A stretch of 64,000 bases of DNA from Acidimicrobiaceae bacterium (GCA_030837965.1 JAUTXP010000054.1:1-64000); one strand, 5' to 3'; counted from the first letter of the stretch, positions 7,667 to 16,252 are shown. Notes: generated from the letters alone by a model not told the origin. A program made the numbers and translations.

Positions 7667-8932
7667 ATGAGCCTGACCGTTACGGACCAGGCGATTGCGG
7701 GCGGCGCCGCCCTGGTCGTTCTCGTCACCATGTTCCTGGTCTGGCGTTCGCGCCGGGCCCTCAACCGGCGGCTGAGCGCGGTGGTCACCCGGCTGGAGCG
7801 GCCCGCGGGCGCGGCGGGCGACGGCGGCGGCGTCGACCACGGCCGGGGCATGGAGCGGCTGCTGCATCGCCTGGAGCGATCGGCCGACGACGCCGTCACC
7901 CGCGTCACCGAGGCCGACGCGGCCGTGCAGCGCATGACGGCCAGCCTCGAACGGGTCAGCGACGGCGTGGTGGTCTGGGACGATCACGGCCACGTCGTGT
8001 TCCAGAACGGCATGGCCGCGGCCTTGGCCGGCCCCGAGCAGGGTCAGGCGCTGGCCCGGCAGTCCCTTCTCGACCTGCGGGACGCGGCGTTGGCGGGCGA
8101 GGCGCGCACGCAGGGGCTCGACCTGTTCGGCCCGCCCATGCGCACCCTCGTGGTGACGGCGGCCCCGCTCGACGACGGATGGCGCACGGTGGGCGCCGTC
8201 GCTGTGATTCATGACGTCACTGACCGGCGCAAGCTCGAACAGGTGCGGCGCGACTTCGTGGCCAACGTGTCGTACGAGCTGAAGACGCCGGTGGGGGCGC
8301 TGGCGTTGTTGGCCGGATCGCTGGCCGCAGAGGAGGACGTGGTCATCGCCCGGCGACTGGCCGTGCGCATGAAGGAGGAGGCCGAGGGCGTGGGCGCGGT
8401 CATCGACCAGTTGCTCGACCTCGGCCGCGTGGAGGCCGAGGAGCGCCCTGTGCGCGAGCCGGTGCCGGTGGGCGCCATGGTGGCCCAGGCCTTGGAGCGG
8501 GTGCGGGCCCAGGCGCAGCGGGCGGGCGTGCGCATCGAGGTGGCCGACACCGGACCGCAGGTGGACGTGATGGGGGACCGCAGGCAACTCGTCACCGCCC
8601 TCGGGCACCTGCTCGACAACGCGGTGAAGTTCTCGCCCGCGGGCGGCGCGGTGCGGCTGGACGCGGCGAGCGAGGACGAGTGGGTGTCGGTGGTGGTGCG
8701 CGACGCGGGCATCGGCATCGCGCCGCGTGAGCTCGACCGGGTGTTCGAGCGCTTCTATCGGGGCGAGGCCGCCCGCCAGCGCACGTCCGGCACCGGGCTC
8801 GGCCTGTCCATTGTTCGGCACGTGGCCTCGGCCCACGGCGGGTCGGTGGACGTCGAGTCGACCGAGGGCCAGGGCTCGGTGTTCACCCTGCGCCTCCCCG
8901 CCGCGGCCCACGCCGTCCGCTGGTCCGCATAA
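7667..8932 (+). CDS. SenX3/PhoR-like sensor kinase with Tyr in place of the phospho-accepting His
   Basis: 421 residues: one N-terminal membrane helix (about 9-26), a linker helix, a PAS-like sensor region (about 95-185), a HisKA-type dimerisation region and an HATPase_c domain. The ATP-binding N box ('[11 protein letters not shown]'), the G1-type 'DAGIGIAP' and the '[11 protein letters not shown]' G2 box are intact. The H box reads 'FVANVSYELKTPVG', so Y203 occupies the position of the autophosphorylated His; the codon is TAC. No response regulator gene is adjacent. Family relatives next to regX3/phoB keep the His, as does the paralogue at 58549-59595. It may be a pseudokinase partner rather than a working sensor kinase. 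Confidence 0.88.
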   Translation: MSLTVTDQAIAGGAALVVLVTMFLVWRSRRALNRRLSAVVTRLERPAGAAGDGGGVDHGRGMERLLHRLERSADDAVTRVTEADAAVQRMTASLERVSDGVVVWDDHGHVVFQNGMAAALAGPEQGQALARQSLLDLRDAALAGEARTQGLDLFGPPMRTLVVTAAPLDDGWRTVGAVAVIHDVTDRRKLEQVRRDFVANVSYELKTPVGALALLAGSLAAEEDVVIARRLAVRMKEEAEGVGAVIDQLLDLGRVEAEERPVREPVPVGAMVAQALERVRAQAQRAGVRIEVADTGPQVDVMGDRRQLVTALGHLLDNAVKFSPAGGAVRLDAASEDEWVSVVVRDAGIGIAPRELDRVFERFYRGEAARQRTSGTGLGLSIVRHVASAHGGSVDVESTEGQGSVFTLRLPAAAHAVRWSA

Positions 8933-9014
8933 GCCCGCTCGCCCCCGCCCCCCCGCCCCGCCTTCCGCACCACCGGCCTCGGCTGTCCCCGCCCGCCTTT
9001 GACTTTCGGTTCTG

Positions 9015-9051
9015 GGCACCTTTTCTTCGCCATAGGCGAAGAAAAGGTGCC
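9015..9051. repeat. palindromic element family A, copy 1 (possible bidirectional terminator)
   Basis: Perfect 17-bp arms 9015-9031 and 9035-9051 around a 3-nt loop, with partial outer pairing of TTCT and AGAA. It shares the arm core GGCACCTTTTCTT with copies at 57012-57062 and 63536-63586. It lies between the ends of two convergent genes. Confidence 0.75.
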
Positions 9052-9129
9052 AAGAAAGAAAACCCGCGACGCGGTGGGGTCCCGACGAGGTGCGGTCGGG
9101 GCGGCGGCAGGCGGTGGCCGGCTACGCGG

Positions 9130-10119
9130 TTAGGCGGGGGTGATCGTGACCAGGTCGGACGTGGTCGTGGAGTCGGAGTTGAACGGGGCCGCGCTGACGG
9201 CGCGGGACTCGACGTGGACGTCGAAGCCCAACTCCGGCGAGAACAGCTCGGTGCCGGTGAAGGTGAAGGTGAAGTCGCCCTGCTTCGTGTGCGAGGTGGT
9301 CTTGCCCGTGCGCCGGATCTCCCAGACCAGCAGGCTCCGTCCGACGGCGTCGACCTGGCGGGAGCCGACGACGGTCGACGTGGACTCGGAGCGTGAGGTG
9401 CTGGTCGCCCCGTTCGGCCCGTGGAACGTGCACTCGGTGGTGGACTTCCACGTGCTGTCCTTGGCCAGCGGCGTCTTGATGGACAGTTCCTCGGGCGGCG
9501 AGCACGTGGCGCCGTCGGGCAGGGTGGGAGTGGTGTAGAGGCCGTCGACCGCCCACCGCACGTTGGTCTTCATCGTCGGCGCCTTCTCCGAGTCCGCCGT
9601 CTCGTCCTCGAACGTCCGCTTGCTCTCGCGGGTCTGGCGCACCTCGGAACCGGTCCTGCTGTTGGTGGTGATCTGGGTGTCGTCCGTGCCGGTGCGGCGC
9701 CGCTTGCCCTGCGAGGAGTTCACGTCGATCACGATCCTGCTCTCGTACACACCGTCCGCCGGTGCCTTCACGGGCTGGGCCTGTGACTGCGACCCACCCG
9801 GGCCGTTCGAGGCCACGGCCGCTGGCGCCTTGGCTGAGGATGCGGGCGCGCCGGGACGAGCGGCATTCGCAGACGGATTGGGCGATGCGGTGTCGCCCGC
9901 GCCAGAAGCCCCGGCTACCCCGCTTGCGTTGGTGCCCGAGTCGTCGGCCGAGGACTGACTGGCCGTGTTGTCGGCCGACCGGTCGAGGCCGGGTCGGCCC
10001 GCGGCCTCCACATGGGTGGCGGGGCCGATGGTCGAGATCCCGATCAGGCCGCCGATCAGCACGATGACGTTGGCGGCCACGACGGGTCGCAAGGCGCGGC
10101 CCCGCGGCGGTGTGGGCAT
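9130..10119 (-). CDS. membrane-anchored secreted protein of unknown function
   Basis: 329 residues. One N-terminal membrane helix (about 12-33, 'VVAANVIVLIGGLIGIS') is followed by a Ser/Ala/Gly/Pro-rich linker to about 130. The rest is a globular C-terminal domain rich in Thr, Ser and charged residues, with 'TWKSTTECTFHGPNG' and 'LLVWEIRRTGKTTS' among its more structured segments. Two cysteines in that domain could form a disulfide outside the cell. Start ATG 10119 follows AAGGAGC at good spacing. The next gene upstream on the same strand is also unknown. No family recognised. Confidence 0.75.
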   Translation of the reverse strand: MPTPPRGRALRPVVAANVIVLIGGLIGISTIGPATHVEAAGRPGLDRSADNTASQSSADDSGTNASGVAGASGAGDTASPNPSANAARPGAPASSAKAPAAVASNGPGGSQSQAQPVKAPADGVYESRIVIDVNSSQGKRRRTGTDDTQITTNSRTGSEVRQTRESKRTFEDETADSEKAPTMKTNVRWAVDGLYTTPTLPDGATCSPPEELSIKTPLAKDSTWKSTTECTFHGPNGATSTSRSESTSTVVGSRQVDAVGRSLLVWEIRRTGKTTSHTKQGDFTFTFTGTELFSPELGFDVHVESRAVSAAPFNSDSTTTSDLVTITPA

Positions 10120-10207
10120 TCCAGCTCCTTCGGACAAACCAGCGTCCCAGCTCATGGACGCTGACATGCCAGAGGGTACAGCGGCCGGAGCCTCGAAACC
10201 CCGGCGG

Positions 10208-10870
10208 CTACTTGCGTCGGAGTTGGAGGCCGAAGAGCTTCTTGGCCGGCGCCTCCACCTCGGCGGGCGAAGGTTGATCGGCTGCATCGAAGCTGTGCAC
10301 CTGAGGCGCCTGGACGGGCTGTGGGGCCTTGGCCGCCTTGCCTACCTTCGGCGCCTTGAACTTGGGAGCCTTGACCGAGGCCGTCGGGCGGCTCGGGCCA
10401 TGGCCCGGGAAGATGTCGTCGTCGGCTCGGCTCCAAGGGCGCGACACCGCGACAGGCAGGGGTGCGGGCTCGGGGAGCGGCTCGGCTGCGGCTTGCACGT
10501 ACGAGGTGGCCGCCGCCGGGGAGGGCACGGCCTCGTCCTCGAAGGACGCCAGCGAGTAGCTGGGCGCGCCGGCGATGGGCACGTCAGGGTCGTGGTTGTC
10601 GGTGCCTGCGTCGACCAGGGCGGCGCTGAGGGTGGCAGCCAGGTCGTCGTCGAGGCGGCCCGCGGGAACGTGGGGCGTGTCGATCACGACCGACATCTCC
10701 CGCTCGGTGGCATGGGCCTCGGGGGGCGGTCCCGGCGTCCAGTCGGCGAAGGCCTCGTCGAGTCGGGACTCGTCAGCCCATTCGGGGGCAGTCGGACGAA
10801 AGCTCTGGCTGGCGGGGGGCGGCTCGTCGCCGCCGTAAAGGTCTCCCAGGACCTTCGAAAGATCGGACAT
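10208..10870 (-). CDS. low-complexity acidic/proline-rich protein of unknown function
   Basis: About 220 residues with no membrane helix: an acidic first half ('MSDLSKVLGDLYGGDEPPP', 'ADESRLDEAFADW'), an Ala/Pro-rich middle, then a basic Lys/Pro/Ala tail ending 'KKLFGLQLRRK'. The charge reversal suggests an adaptor or DNA/envelope-associated protein, but this is a guess. The ATG at 10870 has a weak GAAGGA nearby; a GTG at 10897 is possible. It is divergent from the MFS gene and probably co-transcribed with the unknown gene at 9130-10119. Confidence 0.6.
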   Translation of the reverse strand: MSDLSKVLGDLYGGDEPPPASQSFRPTAPEWADESRLDEAFADWTPGPPPEAHATEREMSVVIDTPHVPAGRLDDDLAATLSAALVDAGTDNHDPDVPIAGAPSYSLASFEDEAVPSPAAATSYVQAAAEPLPEPAPLPVAVSRPWSRADDDIFPGHGPSRPTASVKAPKFKAPKVGKAAKAPQPVQAPQVHSFDAADQPSPAEVEAPAKKLFGLQLRRK

Positions 10871-10901
10871 GTCCTTCAATCGACCACTGAATGGCACCGC
10901 T

Positions 10902-10907
10902 TAAGCT
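10902..10907 (+). promoter_or_regulatory. TAAGCT -10 box of MFS gene, leaderless arrangement
   Basis: TAAGCT ends 6 nt before GTG 10914, with no ribosome site. Confidence 0.45.
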
Positions 10908-10913
10908 CGCCGT

Positions 10914-12182
10914 GTGGAGGGACGCACCGAGCACGCCCCAGGGTGGCGTCCGCTGCGCAGGCCCACTCCCGCGCCGGGGACGGCCCAGGCTCTGCTCGAA
11001 GCGTCGCCGTTCTCCCGACTGGCCGTAGCCCACGCCCTGTCCCTCGCGGGCGACGCCCTCGTCACCATGGCACTGGCGGGCTCGCTGTTCTTCAGCATCT
11101 CGCCCAGCGCGGCGCGAGGCCGGGTCGCCCTCAGCCTGCTGCTGACCGTGGCCCCGTTCGGACTGGTGGCGCCTTTCCTCGGTCCTGCCATCGACCGCCG
11201 GGAGGGGGGCAGGCGGGGGATGGTCGTGGGTGTGGCCGCGGCCCGCGTGGTGACGTGCCTTTACATGGCGACGGTGGTGGACCGGCTGTTGCTGTTCCCC
11301 GCCGCCTTCGTGTTCCTGGTGCTGTCCAAGACCCACGCCGTATCGAAGAGCGCGTTGGTGCCCGCCGTGGTCGGCTCGGACGACGAACTGGTGCAGGCCA
11401 ACTCCCGGCTGGCCCTGATCGGCGTGGCCATGAGCCTGGTAGCGGCCGTGCCGGGCGTCCCCGTGCTCAGGCTGTTCGGGGGCGAGTGGGTGCTGCGACT
11501 GGCCGCCGTCGTGTTCGGGGCCACCGCGCTGGCGGGCCTGCGGATCACGTCGGCCCGGGCCGATGCCAACGACAAGGCCGTGCCCCTCTTCGGGCGGGAC
11601 CGTGGGGCCAGGGCGGCGTCGGACGGGACGCGGGCCGACGTTCGAGCCCGCAAGGTGCGGGCCGCGGCCGTGGCCATGGGCGGGATGCGGGCGGGCGTTG
11701 GGTTCTTGACCTTCTTGGTGGCCTTCGGCCTGCGTCGGGGGCACGCGCCCGCGTGGCTGTTCGGGGTGGCGCTGGCGGCCAGCATGGGGGGGACGCTGGT
11801 GGGCGCGGCGGCCGCGCCCTCGCTGCGACGATGGTTCGACGAGGAGCGGCTGTTGACCGGATGTCTGGCCCTGATCGCGGTGGTGGGGCTGCTCGGGGCG
11901 CGGGTGCACAGCCGGGCCGCGGCGGTGATCGTGGCCGCGGCGGTGGGCATGGGGGCCAGCGCGGGAAAGCTGGCGTTCGACTCGGTCGTGCAGCGGGACG
12001 CGCCCAGCGCGGTGCGGGGCAGGCAGTTCGCCCGCTTCGAAGCGGCCTTCCAACTCACGTGGGTGCTGGGCGCGCTGGTGCCGGTGGTGGTGCCCATGCC
12101 GACGCGCCTGGGCGTGGCCCTGTTGGGCGTGGGCGCGGCCGCCCTTTGCGTTTTGTACGTGGCGGGTACGAGGCCACGGTGA
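10914..12182 (+). CDS. MFS-type membrane transporter
   Basis: 422 residues with about ten to twelve hydrophobic segments from 33 onward and an MFS-style arrangement, including 'GPAIDRREGGRRGMVVG' between early helices (position of the conserved MFS loop) and a charged central loop near 210-245. The substrate is unknown; an efflux role is the usual guess for such proteins. The final GTGA overlaps the phosphodiesterase start, so the two are translationally coupled. Confidence 0.8.
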   Translation: MEGRTEHAPGWRPLRRPTPAPGTAQALLEASPFSRLAVAHALSLAGDALVTMALAGSLFFSISPSAARGRVALSLLLTVAPFGLVAPFLGPAIDRREGGRRGMVVGVAAARVVTCLYMATVVDRLLLFPAAFVFLVLSKTHAVSKSALVPAVVGSDDELVQANSRLALIGVAMSLVAAVPGVPVLRLFGGEWVLRLAAVVFGATALAGLRITSARADANDKAVPLFGRDRGARAASDGTRADVRARKVRAAAVAMGGMRAGVGFLTFLVAFGLRRGHAPAWLFGVALAASMGGTLVGAAAAPSLRRWFDEERLLTGCLALIAVVGLLGARVHSRAAAVIVAAAVGMGASAGKLAFDSVVQRDAPSAVRGRQFARFEAAFQLTWVLGALVPVVVPMPTRLGVALLGVGAAALCVLYVAGTRPR

Positions 12183-12739
12183 GCACCAACGTGGTCGTCC
12201 TGTCCGACACCCACATCCGCAGGGGTGGCAGCCGTCGCCTGCCCGACGCGGTGTACGCCATGCTCGACCAGGCCGACGTCGTCCTGCATGCGGGCGACAT
12301 CCTCGACGGCGACCTGTTGGCCGAGCTGGGCGGCTTCGGCCCGGTCTACGCGGTGCTGGGCAACAACGACGTCGACCCGTCGTTGAGCCATCTGCCCGAG
12401 CGGCGGCTGGTCGAGGTGGAGGGCGTGCGAATCGGGATGGTGCACGACAGCGGGCCGCGCGAGGGCAGGGCGGCCCGACTGCGGCGCATGTTCCCCGACG
12501 CCGGCGCGGTGGTGTTCGGCCACAGCCACATCCCGTGGAACGAGCCGGGCCTGGACGGCCAACTGCTGTTCAACCCGGGGTCGCCCACCGACAAGCGGGC
12601 CCAGCCCGTCCACACCGCGGGCCGGATGGAGATCGACGGCCCGTCCATCGTGCGGGCCGAGATCATCCCCCTCGAGAACTTTTCCACAGCAGGGGGTGCT
12701 GTGGAAAAGTTGGACGGGGGTGGCTTCAGGGGTCGGTGA
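12179..12739 (+). CDS. YfcE/MJ0936-type metallophosphoesterase
   Basis: 186 residues of the calcineurin-like phosphoesterase fold. Metal ligands are visible in 'VVLSDTHI' (D9, H11), 'HAGDILDG' (D38), 'VLGNNDVD' (N60), 'GMVHDSG' and 'VFGHSHIPW' (H105 region). 'LLFNPGSPTDKR' is the family's C-terminal signature. It hydrolyses phosphodiesters; the natural substrate is unknown. The last 25 or so residues ('ENFSTAGGAVEKLDGG') are encoded by a palindromic element and look like an added tail. The gene end overlaps the convergent gene by 14 bp. Confidence 0.88.
   Translation: MSTNVVVLSDTHIRRGGSRRLPDAVYAMLDQADVVLHAGDILDGDLLAELGGFGPVYAVLGNNDVDPSLSHLPERRLVEVEGVRIGMVHDSGPREGRAARLRRMFPDAGAVVFGHSHIPWNEPGLDGQLLFNPGSPTDKRAQPVHTAGRMEIDGPSIVRAEIIPLENFSTAGGAVEKLDGGGFRGR
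12677..12711. repeat. palindromic element family B, copy 1, inside coding sequence
   Basis: 15-bp perfect arms (12677-12691 and 12697-12711, AACTTTTCCACAGCA and its complement) around GGGGG. It encodes 'NFSTAGGAVEKL' near the end of the phosphodiesterase. The second copy is at 28497-28527 and is read as '[10 protein letters not shown]' in another gene. Confidence 0.8.
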
Positions 12740-13907
12740 CTTCGAGGCGGGCCAGCCACAGGCCGGGCGCGTCGACCTCGGCCGGGGTGGGCAGCGTGTC
12801 CTCGGTGCGCCACAGCCGGCCCAGCCCCTCCTCGCCCGCCCGTTCCAGCACGCCCCGCACGAAGGCCCCGCCCCGCTCGTACTGACGCTGGCCCAGCTCC
12901 AGTCCGAACAGGCGCTCCGCCAGCCGATCGCCGTCGCCCCGCTCGACCCGGCGCCTTCGCAGCGCCTCGGTCAGCGAGTCGTAGGACGAGATGAGCTTGC
13001 GCCCCGCCGAGTCCACCACCCAGTCGACGTAGCCCTCGATGGCCGCGACCAGTGCCTCCAGCCTCGGCGCCAAGGCGCGTTGCTCGTCGCTCTGCACCGC
13101 GCCGAGAAGAGCCTGCGGGTCGCCGAGCATGGCGTTGAGCGAGTCCGGATCGGTGGGATCGAGGTCGCCGAAGCGGCTCTCGAGGGCGTTGGGGTCGGGG
13201 CGAAAGCCGGCCGCGTAGGCCTGCACCAGTTCGTCGAGCCGGGCCCGCACATGGGGCTTGGACAGCACGGCGTGGTGGGCGATGTCGCTGAGGCTGACCC
13301 ACAGGCGCACGTCGTCGGCGGGCAGCGACCAGTCAGTGGCGAACTCGTCCATGTTGGCCGCCACCACCATGATCTCGCCCGAGGGCGGGCGGGGGATGGG
13401 CAGGTCGTACTGGCCGAGGACGCGGCGCGACAGGTGCCCCACCATCGAGCCCGCCTGTCCGCCCATCAGCAAGGGCACCACCAGTTGGCCCAGGCCGCCG
13501 AGCAGCTCGGTCTCGGGGTTGGGCTCGACCACCTCCTCGCCCGCCAGCGCGGTCTGGCCCAGGCTGGTGGCCAGTCGTTCGAGCAGCGGGCGCCAGTCGT
13601 CCAGCGTGCGCATGGCCCACTCGCCACGCGGGACGGGACGGAGGCTGACGGGCCTGCCGGTCGTGGTGGTGGACATGCCCGTCGTGGCCTCCACGTGCAT
13701 CTCGGCGACGCGGGCCACCTCCTCGATGCGGATGCGCAGGACCGGGTCGACGTTGCCCTCGGCCTGTCCCTCGGTCGCCACCCACTGGGCGAGCTGGCGG
13801 GCGAAGTCCCAGTTGAGCGCGCCTTGAGCGGAGAAGAGCTTGGCCAGATCCTTGAAGAACGGCATGCCCTCGAACGGGTTCCCGCCGAATGGACCGGGCG
13901 TGCTCAC
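12726..13907 (-). CDS. zincin-family (DUF2342/F420-associated) protein without an HExxH motif
   Basis: 393 residues resembling the actinobacterial 'zinc-dependent metalloprotease / F420 biosynthesis-associated' family, with 'LLGGLGQLVVPLLMGGQAGS' near 135 and 'LPIPRPPSGEIMVVAANMDE' near 170. Where the family has its metal-binding HExxH helix, this protein reads 'VSLSDIAHHAVLSKPHV', that is, SDIAH: the first His and the Glu are absent. Subfamilies with degraded motifs are known, so a non-catalytic role is plausible. GTG start with TACCAT 6 nt before it. Confidence 0.78.
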   Translation of the reverse strand: MSTPGPFGGNPFEGMPFFKDLAKLFSAQGALNWDFARQLAQWVATEGQAEGNVDPVLRIRIEEVARVAEMHVEATTGMSTTTTGRPVSLRPVPRGEWAMRTLDDWRPLLERLATSLGQTALAGEEVVEPNPETELLGGLGQLVVPLLMGGQAGSMVGHLSRRVLGQYDLPIPRPPSGEIMVVAANMDEFATDWSLPADDVRLWVSLSDIAHHAVLSKPHVRARLDELVQAYAAGFRPDPNALESRFGDLDPTDPDSLNAMLGDPQALLGAVQSDEQRALAPRLEALVAAIEGYVDWVVDSAGRKLISSYDSLTEALRRRRVERGDGDRLAERLFGLELGQRQYERGGAFVRGVLERAGEEGLGRLWRTEDTLPTPAEVDAPGLWLARLEVTDP

Positions 13908-13913
13908 AGGGGC

Positions 13914-13919
13914 ATGGTA
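13914..13919 (-). promoter_or_regulatory. TACCAT -10 box of the zincin-family gene
   Basis: Read on the minus strand, TACCAT ends 6 nt before GTG 13907; no ribosome site is present. The divergent epimerase gene starts only about 18 bp away. Confidence 0.45.
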
Positions 13920-13925
13920 GGCGGC

Positions 13926-14840
13926 ATGCCCCGTTATGCGGCCACGGCCGGCGCCCCGTTCGCAGCCCATGTGACGGTCGATGTATCCGCGTCGGCCGCG
14001 TCGGTGAAGCCCTTGCTCGAAGGGGTGGACGGACTGGTGATCGGTCAGGACGTGGCGCCCGCGTCCGTGCGGGTGCTGCTCGACGCCGCGGGCGACGCCG
14101 CCGTCGGTCACGTCGTGCTGCTGTCGAGCGCCACCGTGTACGGCGCATGGGCCAACAACCCGGTGCCGCTGTCGGAGGACGCTTCGTTGCGGCCCAATCC
14201 CGGCTTCCCGTTCGCGGCCGACCGGGCCGAGGCGGAACGTCTCGTGGCCGAGTGGAAGGACGGGCATCCGGGGGCCACCGCGACGGTGCTGCGGCCGGCC
14301 GTCGTCGTCCGAGGCGGCGCGCTGACCCCGCTCGACCACGCCTTGTCCGGCACGGCCGGGTTGCGGCCGCGGGAGGCGTCGAGGCCGGTGCAGTTCCTGG
14401 CCGAGGAGGACGTGGCGTCCGCGGTTGCGTTGGCGTTGGCCGAACGACTCGACGGGCCGTACAACGTGGCGCCGGACGGCTGGGTGCCGGACGAGACGGC
14501 CCGAGCACTGGCGGGCGGGCCAGCGCGGGTGGCGGTGCCGGAGCGCTTGGCGCGGGTGCTGCGGGCCATGTGGCCGGGTCCTGGCCATTCGCCGTGGCCG
14601 GGCATCGACCCCTACACCCGGCATCCGTGGGTGGTGGCCAACGACCGGCTGCGGGCCGCGGGCTGGACGCCGGCGCAGTCCAACGAGGAGGCGTTCGTCG
14701 ACGTGGCCGCCGGGCGCTGGCCCGAGCTCAGCCCCAAGCACCGACAGGAGGTGGCGCTGGGCGTGAGCGTGGCCGCCTTGGTCGGCGCGGCCGCAGCCGT
14801 GGTGGCCTTTGCCCGCCGCCGCCGCCGCTCTCGTTCCTGA
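13926..14840 (+). CDS. NAD-dependent epimerase/dehydratase-like protein, N-terminus atypical, C-terminal membrane anchor
   Basis: 304 residues. The middle resembles extended short-chain dehydrogenases ('VVLLSSATVYGAWANN', 'TATVLRPAVVVRGG', 'RPVQFLAEEDVASAVALAL', 'GPYNVAPDGW'). The N-terminal glycine-rich NAD motif (GxxGxxG) is not evident, so cofactor binding is doubtful. A hydrophobic helix near 278-297 followed by an Arg cluster suggests a membrane-tethered C-terminus. Start is uncertain (ATG 13926; ATG 13914 also possible). Related proteins in mycobacteria lie near the zincin-type gene. Confidence 0.75.
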   Translation: MPRYAATAGAPFAAHVTVDVSASAASVKPLLEGVDGLVIGQDVAPASVRVLLDAAGDAAVGHVVLLSSATVYGAWANNPVPLSEDASLRPNPGFPFAADRAEAERLVAEWKDGHPGATATVLRPAVVVRGGALTPLDHALSGTAGLRPREASRPVQFLAEEDVASAVALALAERLDGPYNVAPDGWVPDETARALAGGPARVAVPERLARVLRAMWPGPGHSPWPGIDPYTRHPWVVANDRLRAAGWTPAQSNEEAFVDVAAGRWPELSPKHRQEVALGVSVAALVGAAAAVVAFARRRRRSRS

Positions 14841-14886
14841 CTCGTCCCGAGCCCGCTGCGCCCTCCCGGCCCTCCCCCAACTGCGT

Positions 14887-14929
14887 CTGGAGGACATAGG
14901 TACCGCGTGGGTGGGTCTATGTCCTCCAG
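14887..14929. terminator. palindromic element family C, copy 1, between convergent genes
   Basis: CTGGAGGACATAG (14887-14899) and its exact complement (14917-14929) with a 17-nt loop. A longer version of the same stem occurs at 24990-25032. Both sit between the ends of convergent genes. There is no U-tract; I-shaped terminators without one are described in actinobacteria. Confidence 0.65.
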
Positions 14930-14935
14930 TCCGGC

Positions 14936-16228
14936 TTAGAAGCGGCTGGGGCGTTCGACCAGCGTGACGTTGAGCGAGGTGGGCTTGCCGTCGCGCAACA
15001 GCTTCAGCGTCACCGCCTCGCCCGGCCGCCGGTTGCGCAGCTCCAGTTTCAGCGTCGCCATCGACGTGATGTGCACGGCCTCCAAGTCGGTGATCACGTC
15101 GCCCCGATGCACGCCCGAGAGATACGCGGGGCTGTCGTCGCCCACGTCGGTCACCAGGGCGCCGCCGTCGATGCCCAGGTTGGCCGCCATCTCCGAGTCG
15201 ACGTCGTCGCCCTCCACGCCGAGCCACGGGTACACCACCTCGCCGGTGCGGATGAGCTCGTCGGCCACCTTCCTGGCGATGTCGATCGGGGTCGCATAGC
15301 CATGCCCGTCGTGCACGTCGGTCACGCCGATCACCGCGCCCCGCTCGTCGAGCAGCGGCCCGCCCGAGGCCAGCGGGTCGAAGCCCGCCAGCACCTCGAT
15401 CATGTCGACCAGCAGCGGACTGTCCTTGCTCCGCACGACCCGCCCGACCCCGGACACCACCGTGACCGCGGCCCATGTGGGCATGCCCACGGCGATGGCG
15501 GTCTGCCCGGGCTTGACCGTCGTCGCCGTGCCGAGAGGTGCGCTGCTCAACTGCTCGCGATCCACCTTGAGCACGCCGATGGCCGTGTCAGGGTCGGTGC
15601 CGATAATCGATGCCAGGTGCTTCGACGCGTCCGACAACGTCACCGTCACCCGCCGGGCCCCGCCGACGACCCGAGCCGACGTGAGGATGTAGCCGTCCTG
15701 TCGGAACACGAAGCCCGAGCTGTTCAACACGCCCTCGGGCCGCTCGGCCCGCACTTGCACCATGGCCGGATGGACCCGGTCGACAACGGCGGCCGCCGCG
15801 TCGGTCCCCTTCGACTCGGGCGCCACGGCCTCGTATGCGGACACGGCCACCCGCTCCACCGAGCGCACGGGCACGGCCCGGGTGCGAAAGCCTCCGACCG
15901 CGGTCACCAACCCGATGACCAGCAGCGCGCCGGTGGCTCCGGCGAGGAAGGGGCCCCATTGACGGGGCTTCGCCGTGGCGCGGGGAACGGCGAAGGTGCG
16001 GCCCCCCGGCAAGCCGTGCGCGGCGATCTCCGACGGGTGCCGCCACAGCCGGTCGTCGGGGGGCAGGAGCGGGACCGAGGTGAGGCCGTCATCGGCCCGG
16101 TCATCGGCATGGTCATCCGTGGGGTCGACGCCATGGCCACCCCCGTACTCATCGTCGGGCTCGTCGCCGAGGCCGCCGTCGAGCTCCATGGAAGACGAGG
16201 ATAACGACGCCTTTTCGCCCGCAGGCAT
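14936..16228 (-). CDS. HtrA-like (S1C) protein with degenerate catalytic triad, PDZ domain
   Basis: About 430 residues: acidic cytoplasmic N-terminus, one membrane helix (94-113), trypsin-like domain (about 145-320) and PDZ domain (about 330-425). Compared with the intact paralogue at 4975-6414, 'TNAHVV' is 'TSARVV' (R186 for the catalytic His), the Asp position in 'DPDTAIGVLKV' is A216, and only the Ser of 'ASGGPL' (S288) remains. It should therefore be inactive as a protease and may act as a sensor or scaffold. The start is uncertain (ATG 16228 or 16189). Divergent from moaE. Confidence 0.85.
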   Translation of the reverse strand: MPAGEKASLSSSSMELDGGLGDEPDDEYGGGHGVDPTDDHADDRADDGLTSVPLLPPDDRLWRHPSEIAAHGLPGGRTFAVPRATAKPRQWGPFLAGATGALLVIGLVTAVGGFRTRAVPVRSVERVAVSAYEAVAPESKGTDAAAAVVDRVHPAMVQVRAERPEGVLNSSGFVFRQDGYILTSARVVGGARRVTVTLSDASKHLASIIGTDPDTAIGVLKVDREQLSSAPLGTATTVKPGQTAIAVGMPTWAAVTVVSGVGRVVRSKDSPLLVDMIEVLAGFDPLASGGPLLDERGAVIGVTDVHDGHGYATPIDIARKVADELIRTGEVVYPWLGVEGDDVDSEMAANLGIDGGALVTDVGDDSPAYLSGVHRGDVITDLEAVHITSMATLKLELRNRRPGEAVTLKLLRDGKPTSLNVTLVERPSRF

Positions 16229-16252
16229 CGCCCCCCGACCCAATGAGGGCCG

